A DNA stretch of 47,496 nucleotides from Verrucomicrobiota bacterium (GCA_016871515.1 VHDE01000004.1:64386-111881), one strand, 5' to 3'. Shown: positions 29,847 through 39,360, counted from the first letter of the stretch. Notes: generated by a model from the letters alone, not told the origin. Made by a program: numbers and translations.

Positions 29847-32800
29847 ATGAAAATTAGATTTCCCATGGCAACACTTCGCGCAGCTCTAACTTTAGCATTT
29901 ATCGGATGGCTCACCAATGCCCCTGTTCCGGCCCATGCAGGCAACGATCCGATACCCTCGGCCGCGACGTTCAGCCAACCGCACACTCGTCCAAGAACTT
30001 CCCATGCGCCAGACATAGGGCGCGCCGTTTCTGGAGATTGGGTCCCCGGGGAGATTCTGGTGAAACGCCGTGCCTATGGCAGCTCCGTGGGCGATCAATC
30101 TCTCGGCAGCCTGCCTGGCGCAAAGGTCCGCAAGAAATTTTCCAGAATTGGTTGGGAGTTAGTGAGTCTTCCGCCGGAGATGGACGTTGCCGAAGCGCTT
30201 CACCAACTTCGCAACTCTCCCGATGTGCTGGACGCAGAACCGAATTATCGAGTTCGCTTGTTGGCCGCAGCCAATGATCCCAGGCTCTCAGAACTTTGGG
30301 GGCTGGAAAAGATTGAGGCGCCTAAGGTTTGGTCGCAAGCGACGAATACTCCGCGCGTTGTCATTGGGGTGATTGACTCTGGCATCAACTATCGGCACCC
30401 GGACTTGGCCGCGAACGTTTGGCGAAATCCAGGCGAGATTCCCGGCAACGGAGTGGATGACGATCAAAACGATTACATCGACGATATCCATGGCATCGAC
30501 CTATTAGATAAGGATGGCGATCCAATGGATGATCTCGGCCATGGCACGCACATTGCCGGAACTATTGGCGCCGTCAAAAATAACGCCATTGGAGCTGCCG
30601 GGGTCAGCCCGGAAGTCCAACTCATCGGGCTTCGAATCTTCTCCGTGGACGCGTTCAGCACGATTGCCGAAGCAGCCACGGCCTACGAATACGCCATCGG
30701 TTTGAACCTTAAAGGGGTTAATCTGCGAGTGATAAACAACAGTTGGGGCGGAACCTATCCCAGCAGGACGATGAAGGATGCCATCTGCACGGCCGCTGAT
30801 TATGGGATCATCAGTGTCTGCGGCGCTGGCAACGATCATCAGAATAACGATTACAAACCGTTTTATCCGGCGGGCTACGATTGTCCCGGCAACATTTCCG
30901 TCGCTGCCTCTGCTCGATCCGACGAACCGGCCGTATTCAGCAATTACGGAGGAACGACGGTGCATCTGGCGGCGCCCGGGAGCCTGATTGTGAACGCCTA
31001 TAAAGGGGCGCCCGATTACGCGACGTTGAGCGGGACGTCGGTCGCCAACGCTCACGTTACGGGCGCCGTTGCGCTTCTCCTTGCGAAAAAGCCGGGCTTA
31101 ACTCCCGCGGACGTTCGGTCGATCTTGATTCGTTCGGTTGATCGCGTGCCGGCTTGGGAAGGCAAGGTCATCGCGAACGGCCGGTTGAACGTCGCCAAGG
31201 CTTTTGAAAATCTGACTCCCCCACCCTCGACGCCTTCCAATCCGCGGCTTACTAATGTCTTTACCGCTGGTATCCGCGCCGCAAGCAAGAGCAGCCAAGG
31301 AGTTCTCGGCGATCTGGATAGTTTCGTGCCTTCGATCAGCGGCGATGGCCGTTACGTCGTGTTTGCATCGGACGCCACCAACTTGGTGCCGGACGACAGC
31401 AACGCGGCCCAGGATATCTTTCTTCATGACCGCGTGTCCGGATCAATTACCAAGATAAGCCGCGCTTCCACCGGCGATCCGACGGACGACCAGAGCACCG
31501 CGCCTTCGATCAGCGACGATGGCAGGTTCGTCGTCTTTCATTCCTTGGCCAGCAATATTGTTCCCGGCGATGCCAACGGTGTTCTCGATGTATTCCTCTA
31601 CAATCGATTGACGGGCCAAATCGAGTTGGTCAGCAGTGGATTGAATGGAGCGTGGTCTGACGGCGATAGCGGCAACGCTTCCATCAGCGGAGACGGACGG
31701 TTCATCGCTTTTGCTTCGGTGGGAGCAAATATTGTCACAGGCGACAACAATAGAGCTGCAGACATCTTTCTGCGAGACATGCAAGAGAAGACAACGATTC
31801 GGATTAACGTTGCCCCAGGCGGCATCGAGCCCTCGGCTCCTTCCGACCGTCCGTTCATCAGCCGCAATAGTCAATTCGTCGCGTTTCATTCGGCCACCTC
31901 GCAACTTTGGGAAGGGGACTTGAATCGGGTCTTCGACGTCTTCGTTTATGACCGCAACACGAGCCAGATTGAACTGGTCAGCCGAAGTTCAAATGACGCG
32001 GTCGGCAACGCGGACAGCTCGTTTCCAACTCTCAGCGGCGATGGACGGTTTGTGGTTTTTGAGTCGATGGCATCAAATCTGGATGTAAATGATGTCAACG
32101 GCAGATCCGACGTTTTCTTGCGGGACCGGGAACTGGGACAGACACGCCGGATCAGTGTCTCGAACACCCGGACGCCTGGGGATGAAAATTCATTTAGTCC
32201 TCATATCAGTCCGGACGGTCGTTACGTCGTTTTTGAGAGTCTGGCCAATGCGCTCGTGCCGGGCTTGGAGGGGGTCGCTTTGGACCTTTTTCTCTACGAT
32301 CGCCTGGCTTCAAGAGTCACACGATTGCCTTTCAATGGCGCGGGATTCCCTCCATCCGAGAGCAGTTTTGCTCCTCGTATCAGCGGAGATGGCCGCTACG
32401 TCGCTTTTCATTCGATTGCGTTTAACCTGGTGCCAGCGGACGGCAATGCTTCGGTTGATGTCTTTGTTTTCGACCGCGGCGCCGCGCCTGTTGACCTGTC
32501 AATCCGAAATACCGGGGAGACACCATTCGTTGGAGACGGGGTAATCGGGCGCGATGTCACACAACGAAAGTCGCAAGCAGTCGCAGTGACGGCGGCAGCG
32601 ACGTACGAGTTGAAGATCGAGAATCCTGGGTCGAGTGAGAACGCGTTCGTGCTCACAGCGGCAGGCGCTCGCCCAGGCTGGACGGTCGAACTTTACGATG
32701 CGGCCTCCGGCGGGCGTCGCATCACAACGGATGCTCTCAGCACCGGATGGACGTCTCCATTGCTTCAGCCCGCGACTAATCTGACGCTGCGGCTTGAAGT

Positions 32801-34922
32801 GACGCCGCAGGATTTGACAACCGGGGAAAGAACGCTGGACATTGAATTGGCCATTCGCCCAGCCAAGGACGTCGCTGTAATCGATGCCGTTCATGCCGTA
32901 ACCTACCGGCCATTCTCAGCGCCGGACCGAATGAACGCGACCAAGGCGATCGATGGCACGCCAGGCAACGACAACAGTTATGCTGCTGCCATCAGTGCAG
33001 ATGGACGATACGTGGCCTTCGCATCGGCTGCGTCTAATTTGGCGCCCGCTGATTTCAACGATGTAGAGGATGTCTTTCTCTTTGATCGCGTGACACAGCG
33101 AACCACTGCCGTCAGCCGAACAGGCAACACGTTTGGCAATTCCCGCAGCGAGTATCCGTCAATCAGTGGGGATGGCCGATACATTGTTTTCCAATCCTTC
33201 GCCAGCAACCTTGTTCCGGGCGACACCAACTCGCGCGAAGACATTTTCATCAGAGACAGGCTTTCCGGCGCGATCCTGCGAGTCAGCCTGTCAACGAGCC
33301 GAGCGCAGGCCAACCGTGGAAGCGAATCGGCTGTCATCAGCGCGAATGGCGAGTGGATCGCCTATCAAAGCTTGGCTGACAACCTCGTGACGGGGGACAC
33401 CAATAGCAACTTCGACATCTTCCTTTACAACCGCGTCACCCGCGAAACCACTTGCGCGAGCTTGGCTCCCAACGGCGAGACCGGCAATGCCGACAGCGCC
33501 GGCGTGGCAATTTCTGCGGACGGCAGCATCGTGGCGTTCCAGTCTTTTGCCAGCAATCTCGTCACTCCAGATACAAACGAATGGTCAGACGTTTTCATCT
33601 ACAGCAGGACGAACGGGACGATTGAATTGATCACGCGGACACCAACGGGGGGAGCTTCGAACGGTTCCAGTGGCGGCGTCAGCATGTCGAGCGACGGCAA
33701 CTATATTCTCTTCGCGTCTCGGGCCGAGAATCTCGTGCCGGATGACACGAACAAACTATTGGATGTCTTCGTTTACGATCGCAAGGTGCGCCGAATCACG
33801 CGGATTAATCCCGATTTGGTCAAGGGCACGCGCCATTCCATTAGCCCGGATGGCTTTTGGATTGGATTCACCACTGAAGGGCCCACGGCTCCGGCCGTCA
33901 ATGCGAGCAACCGCTTTGCTCAAGTCTTTTTGTACAACATACAGTCCGGCTCCCTAAAGCCGGTTAGCCGCACTCGGAGTGGCAACCTGGGAAACGAACA
34001 TAGTCAATCGATCTCGTTCAGCGGCGATAGCCGGTTGATTGCCTATGAATCGTGGGCGTCCGATCTTCTCGCTGAGAAAGGTCTCGAAGCCTCCCAGATT
34101 TTGATTGCCGATGAAGGATCGTTTCAACCGGACACTTGGGTCAAGCGCGATGGCGAAACGACCGAGATTGGCAAGGGTTCATTTTCCGGCACGCAATCTC
34201 TTCAACAAGCGGTAAGCACCAATGCAGCGAAAACGCTTTTGATTACGTTGCAGAACACGAGCGCCTTTTCCGATCAATTATTCGTCACTACAAGCGCTGG
34301 AGGCGGCCCCTGGAAGTTGGAAGTATTCGAAGCAGCCAGCGGCAGCAATATCACTCAGCAGGTGACCGGGCCAGGCTGGACTTCGGCCTCTCTCGCCAGT
34401 GGCGAACAGAAGGAGCTTCGACTGGTCGTCCAGGCTGAAACGCCGGCGGATGCGGCCGCTGACTCCTCGCAAGTCATCAACTTCAATGTGGCTTCCGCCA
34501 ATGACACGAATAAAGTGGATGCCTTGCGGATTGTCAGCTTTTTCGACTCGGATAACGACGACATCGGTGATGCCTGGGAACGCCAGTATTTCAATTCGCT
34601 CCAGCGCGCTAACGCTTCATCCGATGCGGACGGCGACGGCACATCCGACGTTTTGGAGTTTCGGGCCGGGACAGACCCGCTAGGCGCCACAGCGACTGCA
34701 TTCAAGATTCTTGGCGTAGAGAGATCCGGCGCATCCTCCCTCAGACTGCGATGGGTCAGCACAGCAAACCGCTTGTACAGCGTAGAACGATCAACTCGTG
34801 TGGACGGCGGCTTCACTCGAATCGCGGAGAGATTGTCAGCAACGCCGCCGCAAAACGTTTTTCAAGATACCCTGCCTAATAATAGTCTTCCTTACTTTTA
34901 TCGGATAAAGGAGGAGCCGTAA
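29847..34922 (+). CDS. Giant secreted subtilisin-like (S8) protease with two 7-repeat propeller blocks
   Basis: A 1691-residue exported protein. Signal peptide residues 1-31 (ending APVPAHA); I9-like propeptide about 60-145 (VPGEILVKRR to DVLDAEPNYRVR); S8 catalytic domain with Asp177 (VIDSGINYRHPDL), His232 (HGTHIAG) and Ser398 (SGTSVANAHVTGAVALL). Residues 490-876 hold seven PD40/TolB-like repeats of the form SISGDGRYVVFAS-N-LVPGDTN-DVFLYDR. A beta-sandwich-like module follows (about 880-1035), then a second set of seven repeats (1039-1421) and a second similar module. Near 1565 sits a calcium-type SDADGDGTSDVLEFRAGTDP. The design suggests an extracellular protease with two seven-bladed binding propellers. 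Substrate unknown; no membrane anchor or sorting tag seen at the C-terminus. Confidence 0.92.
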   Translation: MKIRFPMATLRAALTLAFIGWLTNAPVPAHAGNDPIPSAATFSQPHTRPRTSHAPDIGRAVSGDWVPGEILVKRRAYGSSVGDQSLGSLPGAKVRKKFSRIGWELVSLPPEMDVAEALHQLRNSPDVLDAEPNYRVRLLAAANDPRLSELWGLEKIEAPKVWSQATNTPRVVIGVIDSGINYRHPDLAANVWRNPGEIPGNGVDDDQNDYIDDIHGIDLLDKDGDPMDDLGHGTHIAGTIGAVKNNAIGAAGVSPEVQLIGLRIFSVDAFSTIAEAATAYEYAIGLNLKGVNLRVINNSWGGTYPSRTMKDAICTAADYGIISVCGAGNDHQNNDYKPFYPAGYDCPGNISVAASARSDEPAVFSNYGGTTVHLAAPGSLIVNAYKGAPDYATLSGTSVANAHVTGAVALLLAKKPGLTPADVRSILIRSVDRVPAWEGKVIANGRLNVAKAFENLTPPPSTPSNPRLTNVFTAGIRAASKSSQGVLGDLDSFVPSISGDGRYVVFASDATNLVPDDSNAAQDIFLHDRVSGSITKISRASTGDPTDDQSTAPSISDDGRFVVFHSLASNIVPGDANGVLDVFLYNRLTGQIELVSSGLNGAWSDGDSGNASISGDGRFIAFASVGANIVTGDNNRAADIFLRDMQEKTTIRINVAPGGIEPSAPSDRPFISRNSQFVAFHSATSQLWEGDLNRVFDVFVYDRNTSQIELVSRSSNDAVGNADSSFPTLSGDGRFVVFESMASNLDVNDVNGRSDVFLRDRELGQTRRISVSNTRTPGDENSFSPHISPDGRYVVFESLANALVPGLEGVALDLFLYDRLASRVTRLPFNGAGFPPSESSFAPRISGDGRYVAFHSIAFNLVPADGNASVDVFVFDRGAAPVDLSIRNTGETPFVGDGVIGRDVTQRKSQAVAVTAAATYELKIENPGSSENAFVLTAAGARPGWTVELYDAASGGRRITTDALSTGWTSPLLQPATNLTLRLEVTPQDLTTGERTLDIELAIRPAKDVAVIDAVHAVTYRPFSAPDRMNATKAIDGTPGNDNSYAAAISADGRYVAFASAASNLAPADFNDVEDVFLFDRVTQRTTAVSRTGNTFGNSRSEYPSISGDGRYIVFQSFASNLVPGDTNSREDIFIRDRLSGAILRVSLSTSRAQANRGSESAVISANGEWIAYQSLADNLVTGDTNSNFDIFLYNRVTRETTCASLAPNGETGNADSAGVAISADGSIVAFQSFASNLVTPDTNEWSDVFIYSRTNGTIELITRTPTGGASNGSSGGVSMSSDGNYILFASRAENLVPDDTNKLLDVFVYDRKVRRITRINPDLVKGTRHSISPDGFWIGFTTEGPTAPAVNASNRFAQVFLYNIQSGSLKPVSRTRSGNLGNEHSQSISFSGDSRLIAYESWASDLLAEKGLEASQILIADEGSFQPDTWVKRDGETTEIGKGSFSGTQSLQQAVSTNAAKTLLITLQNTSAFSDQLFVTTSAGGGPWKLEVFEAASGSNITQQVTGPGWTSASLASGEQKELRLVVQAETPADAAADSSQVINFNVASANDTNKVDALRIVSFFDSDNDDIGDAWERQYFNSLQRANASSDADGDGTSDVLEFRAGTDPLGATATAFKILGVERSGASSLRLRWVSTANRLYSVERSTRVDGGFTRIAERLSATPPQNVFQDTLPNNSLPYFYRIKEEP

Positions 34923-34968
34923 CACGCTCCACTACTATTCGGACAGCGACCTCCGCGAGGACTCGTCT

Positions 34969-35060
34969 CCCCATGAACCCGAACGTAGGATAGGGCGTCC
35001 CGCCTGTCCATCATTTGCGTACACCAAGAGCATAGACAGGCGAGACGCGCTGTCCTACTG
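34969..35060 (-). repeat. Family A dispersed inverted repeat, full copy (reverse)
   Basis: On the minus strand it reads GTAGGACAGCGCGTCTCGCC, then GGACAGGCGGGACGCCCTAT, and ends GGGTTCATGGGGAG. This is the same order of blocks as in the copies at 6391 and 38517. It lies in the convergent gap behind the subtilase gene. Confidence 0.85.
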
Positions 35061-35087
35061 TGTTGAACCTAAACGCGGCGATTCAAA

Positions 35088-35210
35088 CCACGAAAAACAA
35101 CAAAGACACGAAAAAAGAAGGACTTCTGTTAGCAGTTGATTTCACTCAGCGAGTGAATTCCCCGGTCTTCGCAATCTTCTCTTATTTCGTGTCTTTCGTG
35201 TTTTTCGCGG
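35088..35210. repeat. Family I inverted repeat
   Basis: CCACGAAAAACAACAAAGAC followed by ACGAAA (35088-35113) pairs with 35185-35210 at 23 of 26 positions, with about 71 bases between. Each arm is itself built of repeated CACGAAA words, unlike the GC-rich families elsewhere. Confidence 0.8.
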
Positions 35211-35285
35211 TCACAACTGCGGTTTCCAGGTCGATGGATGCTTTGCTAATTAATTAATCAGCTTCGGGGCAAATGTCGCGCCTCG

Positions 35286-36698
35286 TTAATAATTGAACTC
35301 AAGTTGCGTCCAGAATTTGTGGACGTCGATGTCCGGGACAGCTATTGCTGGCGGAGCTGCGTCCTCGCCGTCGTAGAAGCCATACTTGAGCATAGCAGTC
35401 CAGTGTTTGCCGAACGACTTTGTTGCCATGACATTGAACTCGTGGCCAAAATCAGCGCTACCGCTATCGGCCTCGTACTTGTGATAAACAAAACGTAATG
35501 GGACTTGCCACGGCAGAGTGACTTGGGCATAGGCGTAGAAGTCACGCAAGCCGACTGCCGGCGTATTGAGGAAAAGATCGTTCCAACCATTGAAGGCATG
35601 CAGCGTCGCCAATGGTGTCCGGAAACTCGCTCGACCTCCCGCCAGACGGTCATTTGCATCGGAGCCGAGCACTTCATAACCGGCGCCAAGCGCAAAAGGT
35701 TTGATGTTGGCGCCCAACTCGAAGTTGTAGTATTCGGTCCCGTAATCGAGCAGGCTGTCCGCGTAATCGGTCTGCCACGCGAACTCCGCCCGGCAACCAA
35801 GGCTAACCTTGTCACTCACCGGTGCGCTGCCAGCGAAATAACCGCCGTAGCTGGCGCCCGAAGCGGCTGCGCCTAAGCTGTTCTCGAGTTCAAGCAGGTA
35901 CGTGTAGCCAACAAACCGTCCGTGCTTCCACTTGTTGTAGGAAGCATTGAGAAGGTGCGAATCCGAATCGAAGTCGCGGTTACCTGGGGGCAATCCGTCC
36001 ACGTCGCCGAACGGGCGGTTCACTTCCCACAAATAACTCTACAACAACGAGAGCCCTGGGATTGGCTTGCTCTCAAGAGTTGCAGCATCGAACGTTTGCA
36101 TGTTCTGCCGCCACCCGACGTCACCGATGAACCGGTGATTATCCAGAACGATACGCTGGCGGCCTCCTTTGAGCGCAAACAAATTGGTGTAAGAATAACT
36201 GACCCATGCCTGATTCAGTTCGGTCGTTTCCGGATCAGCGACCACTGGACGCGTCGGCTCGCCATTCGAACCGGCTGCGTTGTATTGGTCGTCAAAGCTG
36301 AGTGCGGTGATGTTCTCGCCTTCCAACATTCCTTGAAAGCCGTGGAGCGGCGCTGTCGTATAGCCGAAGCGTGTGCGCATCGTTGGCGCATGCGACTTGT
36401 CTGTGATTGCTGCGACGCCGTCTTGATCGACGAATTCGTAGCGTGCGCGCACGTTCAAGTTGAATTTTCCCTTCGCAATACTTTCCGGAAGAGCCGCGTG
36501 GACAAACTTGCCAATGGGACCAGGCTCGCCGGCTGGCGCGGACGGTGTCGCGGCCCCGGCCGGTTTCAGTGGAGGCGGCGGCGCTGGCTGGCCGGTCCCG
36601 GGACCGACAAACGATTGCGCATAAACGGAAGCGCTGATGGCTAATACCATCGCGCTTCCCGTGAGTGAGGTGGCAGGTAGTTTCGGGATTTGTTTCAT
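35286..36698 (-). pseudogene. Outer-membrane porin (alginate-export-like), interrupted by one in-frame TAG
   Basis: A 470-codon gene read in a single frame, broken only by a TAG at 36039-36041. The N-terminus has a signal peptide (SGSAM-type core, AISASVYAQ) and a proline/alanine-rich linker. Beta-barrel strands follow: FNLNVRARYEFVDQDGVAAI, MRTRFGYTTAPLHGFQGMLE, FALKGGRQRIVLDNHRFIGD. After the stop the barrel resumes with LWEVNRPFGDVDG and runs to a final strand, HKFWTQLEFNY, ending in the aromatic residue typical of porins. The codon expected at the stop is Tyr (LSLL-stop-SYLWEV), one base change away. The start overlaps the stop of the PfpI gene by four bases. A nonsense mutation or a sequencing error explains it best. 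Confidence 0.85.
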
Positions 36699-37165
36699 TT
36701 GCTTTTTTGTGGTTGAGGTGAGGAGACGGTGGAGACTTCAAGATCGCCGTGGTAGAGCTGCCAGGCCTGCTGATATTCCATGACGCGTGCAACGTCGTTC
36801 ATAAAGGCGTCATCGTATCCGGCGCGGCGCAGAAGATAGAAACCCATTTCCATTCCGGACGCGATTCCACCGGCGGTGATGATGCGCCCGCTATCGACGA
36901 CGCGCGCTCGGCTGATCCGGCACGCTGGCGCGAGCTTCGCAAGCCGATCAATTGGCGCCATACCGGCGCCGGAACTCTTGATGAGAACGGCAAAGCCGGC
37001 TTGGGTTTGCACTGGCCTCGCGCTATCCGCCACGAGAAACGCCTCCAGCTCTGGGTCGAACCGGCGGGCTGCGGAGAAGACGCCATGCGGCGCCGCGAAA
37101 TCTACGATTTCGGCATCTTTGAAAACATAAATGCCGAGACGAAAGCCTGGAATCTTTGTGTGCAT
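36695..37165 (-). pseudogene. DJ-1/PfpI family protein lacking its nucleophile region
   Basis: An open frame of about 156 residues from ATG 37165. The beginning is a normal DJ-1/PfpI (GlxA amidotransferase-like) domain: RLGIYVFKDAEIVDFAAPHG, VFSAARRFDPELEAFLVADS, VQTQAGFAVL. The end is also normal: APIDRLAKLAPACRISRARV, VDSGRIITAGGIASGMEMGF. Between them (near IKSSGAG) about 70 residues are missing, including the GGxGTR strand and the cysteine elbow that carries the nucleophile. The frame stays open, so a short protein could be made but not an active one. The gene overlaps the porin start (ATGA). It stands in a decayed leftward operon. Confidence 0.75.
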
Positions 37166-37221
37166 CTGTTCCAACGCTGCAAATACGCCTGCGGGGTAAC
37201 ATCTTTGACGCTACCATCGGA

Positions 37222-37295
37222 GCGCGGATGCCCACATCCGCGAACCAATATTCGGTTGTTAACTAACGGAATTACGCGGATGTGGGCATCGGCGT
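37222..37295. repeat. Family F inverted repeat
   Basis: GCGCGGATGCCCACATCCGC-type arm (37222-37242) pairs with 37275-37295 at 19 of 21 positions around a 32-base loop. Its right arm supplies the last six codons of the NrtA-like stub, suggesting that the element sits at the breakpoint of that gene. Confidence 0.8.
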
Positions 37296-37367
37296 GGCGC
37301 AGGTGATAGGAATAAAGCCAACGGACAAATCCTTCTTCTCGATATTCTTAACCGGATCGGCCGCCAT
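37272..37367 (-). pseudogene. N-terminal stub of an NrtA/CmpA-like ABC substrate-binding protein
   Basis: From ATG 37367 the sequence reads MAADPVKNIEKKDLSVGFIP then ITCATP, which resembles the start of nitrate/bicarbonate/taurine-type periplasmic binding proteins (usually GFIPITCATPLIMA). It then runs directly into the family F repeat and stops after 31 codons. The other 350-400 residues are absent. Upstream stop codons and the lack of a ribosome site show it is not expressed as a proper gene. Identity rests on a short stretch, so confidence is moderate. Confidence 0.4.
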
Positions 37368-37529
37368 CGTTTTGGCGGTGTCCAGTGGGAAAGAACGATC
37401 CTATTACCGCCGCGGCGCAGGACCGCCTTCTGGACTGCACCGGTCAGCATGTCGTCTGAGGTTAGCGCTGAGGATAAGCAGCGTGAAGGGAATCGGCCAG
37501 AGGGCTGAGGAATAGCCAATCGCGGCGCT

Positions 37530-38381
37530 CTAAACAACCACGCGTGCTTTCGGCGCCACCGAGATAGTGAAGCGATCTTGTGCCGAACGTAACCGGATAG
37601 CCGTGCCGAACGCGGCGGAGAGAAGGTTTGATTTCAGAACCGAAGTCTTGGCTCCGGCGGCCAGAAATTTCCCAGCTTTCAGTAATAGCACATGAGAAAA
37701 CACCGGCATGATCTCTTCCACATGATGCGTGACCAGGATCAATGTTGGCGCATTGCGCCGGCAGCCGAGTCGTTGCAAAAAGTAAAGGAACTGCTCGCGA
37801 GCAGCGGGATCGAGTCCCGCACACGGCTCATCCAAGATCAACAACCGCGGCCGAGCCATCAACGCGCGGCCAATAAGCACGCGCTGCCGTTCCCCTTGCG
37901 ACAGATAAACCCAAGGCCGCTGCGAAAGATATTCACACTCGATTTGCTTGAGGATGCGCGCCGCACAGATCCGATCGCTGGCGGTTATCTTGCCCCAATA
38001 ATCGATCATCGCGTATTTGCCGCTGATGACTGTTTCGAGCGCCGGTTCAGCCTCGGGCATCATCTGGCGGACGGCCGAACTGACCATGCCAATTTGCTTC
38101 CTCAATTCCGGCCAATTAGCGCGCCCGTACCGCCTGCCCAAAACCTCGACCGTGCCCCGCGTTGGCGTCAGATAGGCCGTTAGTGCGCTGAGCAGCGAGG
38201 TCTTGCCCGAGCCGTTGGCGCCTAATATCGCCCAGTGTTCGCCGCGCCTGACACGCCACGAGACATCATCGAGAATCTTCGTTGTGCCACGCCGAATTTC
38301 GAGCTTGGACACTTCGAGGATAATTTCATAACTGTTTCGTCTCATGATTTCCGGATTGGTTTGTCCCGCGTCTGGTTCCAT
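37530..38381 (-). CDS. ABC transporter ATP-binding protein
   Basis: A single ABC domain of up to 283 residues. Walker A GANGSGKT (54-61), Q-loop near RKQIGMVSSAVRQMM, signature LSQGE (160-164), Walker B RLLILDEP (179-186), D-loop AGLDP and H-loop LVTHHVEEI are all present, so it should hydrolyse ATP. The start is likely Met13 (MRRNSYEIILEVSKLEIRRG) rather than the first ATG. The signature helix and the EEIMPVFSHVLLLKAGKF tail resemble ModF/PhrA-like and metal/molybdate-type ATPases. No permease gene is adjacent. The nearby stub of a binding protein might once have belonged to an import system. Substrate unknown. Confidence 0.9.
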   Translation of the reverse strand: MEPDAGQTNPEIMRRNSYEIILEVSKLEIRRGTTKILDDVSWRVRRGEHWAILGANGSGKTSLLSALTAYLTPTRGTVEVLGRRYGRANWPELRKQIGMVSSAVRQMMPEAEPALETVISGKYAMIDYWGKITASDRICAARILKQIECEYLSQRPWVYLSQGERQRVLIGRALMARPRLLILDEPCAGLDPAAREQFLYFLQRLGCRRNAPTLILVTHHVEEIMPVFSHVLLLKAGKFLAAGAKTSVLKSNLLSAAFGTAIRLRSAQDRFTISVAPKARVVV

Positions 38382-38516
38382 GATTCATCGCAACTTCATC
38401 GCAATGGCTTAATTGTTCCTACGCGTGATAATCAGCCAACTTCGGTCGATCTTCTTCAAGTTCATCTTCAGCTCTTGCGCAATCACGTTGCCAGACACGC
38501 ACTGGGACCATCAACC

Positions 38517-38608
38517 TGGCAGGACAGGGCGTGTCGCCTGTCTTGCTCTGTGGGTACGCAATTGCTGGACAGGCGGGACGCCTATCCTACCCGCAGGTTC
38601 ATGGGGAG
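38517..38608 (+). repeat. Family A dispersed inverted repeat, full copy
   Basis: GGCAGGACAGGGCGTGTCGC and GGACAGGCGGGACGCCTATC followed by CAGGTTCATGGGGAGAAGG. It aligns with the copy at 6391 over about 95 bases with few mismatches. It lies upstream of the ABC ATPase and downstream of lepB, the only full copy not in a convergent gap. Confidence 0.85.
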
Positions 38609-38677
38609 AAGGTGCATGCAACCCAGCGTATCAATAGTAGTCCACCATGCTCTTCAGATTGCGAATCAGCCCAGTAA

Positions 38678-39202
38678 TCAGAACACGGCCTTTCCGATGA
38701 TATTCTTTTTGTTCGAGACTTCGTAATAGTGCGCGCTCATCGGCATTTGCCGGTTATCTCCGATGACGAGATACTGGTCTTTCTCCAGAATCCAATATTT
38801 TCCGGTCCAGGAACGATGGATTGCATTTTTGACATAGTGCTCCTTGAGGTGCTCGCCGTTGACGTAAACGCGCGTCTGATTCATAAACACGCGTTCGCCC
38901 GGCAAGCCGATAATACGCTTTAGCAATACTACGCGTTCACCAACCAATCGAATGGCCACCACATCCCCTCGTTTGGGCTCGGCCTTTCGATAGGCCAGTT
39001 TGTTCACCAGGTTGAGACGGCCATTGACGTAGTTTGGCGCCATGCTGATGCCTGTGATCCTGACAGCCACGAAAACATAGCCGAAAAGGATGACCGTCGA
39101 AACAACGAGGATAATGATGCGAATCAGAGTGAAGAGTGGGTTTCGCCCGATGGCGATAGTTCTTAACCACGATGAATTCCCGCTTTGACTCTCGCCATTC
39201 AT
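38678..39202 (-). CDS. lepB: Signal peptidase I
   Basis: A 174-residue type I signal peptidase. The start at 39202 (MNGESQSGNSSWLR) is chosen because the upstream in-frame extension is translated from a family B repeat. One membrane helix (IRIIILVVSTVILFGYVFV, about 27-45) is followed by the catalytic Ser53 in ITGISMAPNY and Lys95 in VVLLKRIIGLPGE, with the normal spacing of about 42 residues. The conserved GDNR box appears as YLVIGDNRQMPMSAH, although the usual Ser after DNR is altered. It cleaves signal peptides on the outer face of the inner membrane. It is short compared with proteobacterial enzymes but normal for a Gram-positive-like form. Confidence 0.92.
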   Translation of the reverse strand: MNGESQSGNSSWLRTIAIGRNPLFTLIRIIILVVSTVILFGYVFVAVRITGISMAPNYVNGRLNLVNKLAYRKAEPKRGDVVAIRLVGERVVLLKRIIGLPGERVFMNQTRVYVNGEHLKEHYVKNAIHRSWTGKYWILEKDQYLVIGDNRQMPMSAHYYEVSNKKNIIGKAVF

Positions 39203-39225
39203 GAGCGTGTCCAAGAACTTCTCCC

Positions 39226-39360
39226 GATGAACGTCCCGGCATGTAGTCCCGCCTTTAGGCGGCAGCATTTGCTGGCAGCGAAACAGCTCTTCGGATGGCA
39301 ATTGCTTCCGGCTGGAGCCGGGACTGCGTGCCGCCTCAGCCGGTTCATAGGCTCAATGCG
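39226..39360 (+). repeat. Family B dispersed repeat, copy 2
   Basis: Contains GCATGTAGTCCCGCCTTTAG, GGCGGCAGC, GCAGCGAAACAGC and GGCTGGAGCCGGGACTG, closing with CCGGTTCATAGG and CTCAATGCG. It aligns over about 130 bases with the copy at 29394-29530. It fills most of the gap between the cytochrome fusion and lepB and creates a false N-terminal extension for lepB. Confidence 0.8.

Larger units (their letters stand above)
34923..35285. other. Intergenic region between convergent genes, two repeats
   Basis: 363 bases between the subtilase and porin 3' ends. It is almost filled by a family A repeat (34969-35060) and the family I inverted repeat (35088-35210). No coding signal. Confidence 0.6.

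Noticed and set aside
36036..36044. Programmed amber read-through (for example pyrrolysine) in the porin
   Set aside because: TAG is used as an ordinary stop elsewhere in the window (katG, the zinc-finger gene), no conserved element follows it, and porins do not use such recoding. Mutation or error is simpler.
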